The position numbers were made by a program, and so were the translations under genes. A stretch of DNA of 64,000 nucleotides from an uncultured Fluviicola sp. (GTDB lineage: Bacteria > Bacteroidota > Bacteroidia > Flavobacteriales > Crocinitomicaceae). Location of the stretch: NCBI RefSeq assembly GCF_946478805.1, contig NZ_CAMLDC010000003.1, positions 124,001-188,000 of the forward strand, written 5' to 3'. Shown piece by piece: positions 63,501-64,000 of the stretch; the first letter of the stretch is position 1; each line of letters begins with the position of its first letter. Under the pieces are notes generated by a model that was given only the letters and a program-made list of their open reading frames with translations, did no database searches and had not been told where the DNA came from.

Positions 63501-64000
63501 TAGGAGAATTCACCCCTTCAATTGCCGGAACAGGAAACAAGACTCTCACCTATTCCTTTACAAACGCGAATGGCTGTACTGCTTCCGATATTTTGGTTGT
63601 AACAGTCAACCCTTTGCCAATTGTAAGTGCAGGACCCGACACCACTGCCTGTGACCAACCGAATCCATTCCAATTAAGCTTCTCTCCTTCCGGTGGAACC
63701 TGGACAGGAATCAATGTAACTCCTGCCGGTCTATTTACGCCTGCCGGAACAGGAAATTTCACCCTGACATACACCTTCACAAATGCAAATGGATGTACAG
63801 CCAGCGACACCCGGATTATCACAATCATAAGTCCGACACAACCAGATGCCGGCCCTGATTTCAGTGTCTGTATTGACGCACCAAACGTCACCTTATCCCC
63901 TACGCCAACAGGTGGAACCTGGACCGGTTCATTTACGACTCCCGGTGGAATTTTCAATCCGACTATTGCCGGAAGTTTCAACCTGGTTTATACTTTGGGA
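60509..64000 (+). CDS. Giant exported PKD/Ig-like surface protein (partial, runs off right edge)
   Basis: From ATG 60509 the frame stays open for 1164 codons to the last base. A signal peptide (about 1-23, ending DLFAQC) is followed by an Ig-like unit (AGPDSTVCTGAS), several PKD-type domains (YSWNFGEPG, IQWGDGSPD, VVDYGDGSPKD, FQWNFGDGQTLTT, YSWSFTGGSP) and Ig-like units (about 24-810). The last 350 residues are five tandem modules of about 74 residues, each with NPLPxVxAGPD, a Cys, GGTWTG/GGTWSG and FTNxNGCTxxDT. No stop or sorting domain is visible; the repeat style predicts a T9SS CHU_C domain further right. It is probably a surface adhesin or matrix protein. Cys-rich loops suggest disulphides. 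Confidence 0.85.
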   Translation, partial: MKMKLSLLLLTLYLLVQTDLFAQCNADAGPDSTVCTGASIQLGGIPAGTGAGTLSYSWSPATGLSCTNCPNPTLTATANQTYTLTVSSSLGCTDNNNVTISVVPPPTASFNLVGNNGCSNIPIQFTNTSSGIGLTYSWNFGEPGSGSQNTSNLVNPIHQYNAIGAGSQNYTVTLVVTNSSGCTASFSQTVTVNALPNPALIDPIAGMRNCDGSNFALTVFDASSTTSISNYTIQWGDGSPDFNSGTFPGSGVAHNYTTAEIFTLNYAVTGNNGCVQTVSYNIANITNPAIGAANPGATTGCGPITLCFPLSNYSSNHPTTFYVVDYGDGSPKDTLSHPPPATICHTYSTSSCGQAGNQFVFKIKAINLCDSSEASISPIRVYTGPVANFNPAAVNNCVGSPVLFLNTTQAGFNSACSSSTLFQWNFGDGQTLTTATATNPTHIYSAPGTYTVTLTTTNSCSVNVITRTVCIENPPTPSFTVTPTTACIPFIAQVTDASNLTNTCNVTRVWTVLFNGSPCLPSSGTFSFVGGTTASSVNPQIQFTQPGNYTIRLTLTNSCGSFIANQAIVAQKPPQVTINTVPSVCAGLSVSPTAVVNDCLEPSDSYSWSFTGGSPTNATTLIPGSVSYPAAGTFPISLAVTNACGTTTANTSVIIRPIPPSLNPQVNSPVCAGGTANFTSDASASTTYSWSGPNSFTSNQQNFNLTNVTTAQAGTYTVFGTLAGCTGPSSSVTLVVNPIPVITVTPPNATICNGQSVSLTASGATNYTWSPATGLSATNTATVTANPTTTQTYTIVGSNGTCSGSTTALIAVNPLPLVNAGPDATLCNQPIPFTLTPVPNGGTWTGPNVTSGGIFTPNGTGTFSLVYAFTNGNGCTNTDTVLVTIVNPTPASAGPDSTTCFGSAPITLTGTPTGGTWSGTSITAGGVFTPNIAGTHLLVYTFGTGTCLSRDTMSMTVNPLPIVDAGPNFSVCIDAGIQNLNGTPSGGTWSGIGITNPIGEFTPSIAGTGNKTLTYSFTNANGCTASDILVVTVNPLPIVSAGPDTTACDQPNPFQLSFSPSGGTWTGINVTPAGLFTPAGTGNFTLTYTFTNANGCTASDTRIITIISPTQPDAGPDFSVCIDAPNVTLSPTPTGGTWTGSFTTPGGIFNPTIAGSFNLVYTLG

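Noticed and set aside
60537..63981. Several open frames on the opposite strand and other frames of the right-edge giant
   Set aside because: They are shadows of repeats in the plus-strand protein, with low-complexity text and no signal or domain.
1..64000. CRISPR arrays, tRNA or rRNA genes, transposases, prophage genes
   Set aside because: None seen on reading; repeats found are protein-coding modules or short intergenic words.

Overview
The window looks like chromosomal DNA of a member of the Bacteroidota, most likely the Flavobacteriales. A gliding or aquatic Crocinitomicaceae/Fluviicola-type organism would fit, but the sequence alone does not fix the genus. The evidence is a heavy load of type IX secretion (T9SS) cargo with both type A and type B sorting domains, a PorP/SprF barrel beside a giant SprB-repeat adhesin, a PorE-like TPR/PD40/OmpA protein, a SecA with the long form seen in Bacteroidota, and promoter-like TTTG / TAnnTTTG pairs instead of sigma-70 boxes. 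I saw no rRNA, tRNA, CRISPR array, intact insertion sequence or prophage.

Layout. 1-11 kb: tail of a membrane transporter, an NlpC/P60 hydrolase, a MerR regulator, aroB diverging from proline dehydrogenase, a PKD-rich type B cargo protein, then a guaA / LysM-PBP1 / hemF block on the minus strand. 11-18 kb: secA, a type A cargo protein, and a DUF2520-kdsC pair. 18-23 kb: an AsmA-like/LEA-like overlapping pair, three small orphan proteins, a decayed stretch, and a YkgJ cysteine-cluster protein whose 3' end is partly duplicated nearby. 23-29 kb: a tightly overlapped exported operon (lipoprotein, DUF5723-like barrel, type A propeller) and a thiolase. 29-39 kb: a TPR protein with a PorE-like OmpA protein, a VOC protein, a DUF2130 coiled-coil protein, a vWA protein, a zinc-ribbon pair, an FAD oxidase with a WYL regulator, and a DinB protein. 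39-49 kb: a minus-strand T9SS adhesin operon (tandem-repeat type B protein, PorP/SprF with a SPOR-like tail, 2077-residue SprB-repeat protein). 49-60 kb: a rhodanese-thioredoxin fusion, a transglutaminase-like protein, ffh, a TolB-like lipoprotein, an amino-acid permease with an unusual insert, an M48 protease plus a barrel, and a type A cargo protein. 60.5 kb to the right edge: one uninterrupted exported PKD/Ig-like giant that runs off the window.

Together the genes mix housekeeping (shikimate pathway, heme, GMP, KDO, Sec and SRP export) with a cell-surface programme. SecA moves precursors across the inner membrane (Ffh targets a subset, chiefly membrane proteins), T9SS components and barrels take them across the outer membrane, and large Ig/PKD/SprB-repeat proteins are displayed or released, probably for adhesion or gliding. 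The most unusual non-coding signals are a 19-base dyad element present identically in two convergent intergenic regions 49 kb apart, several recurring intergenic word families, and TAnnTTTG boxes placed four bases before two start codons.
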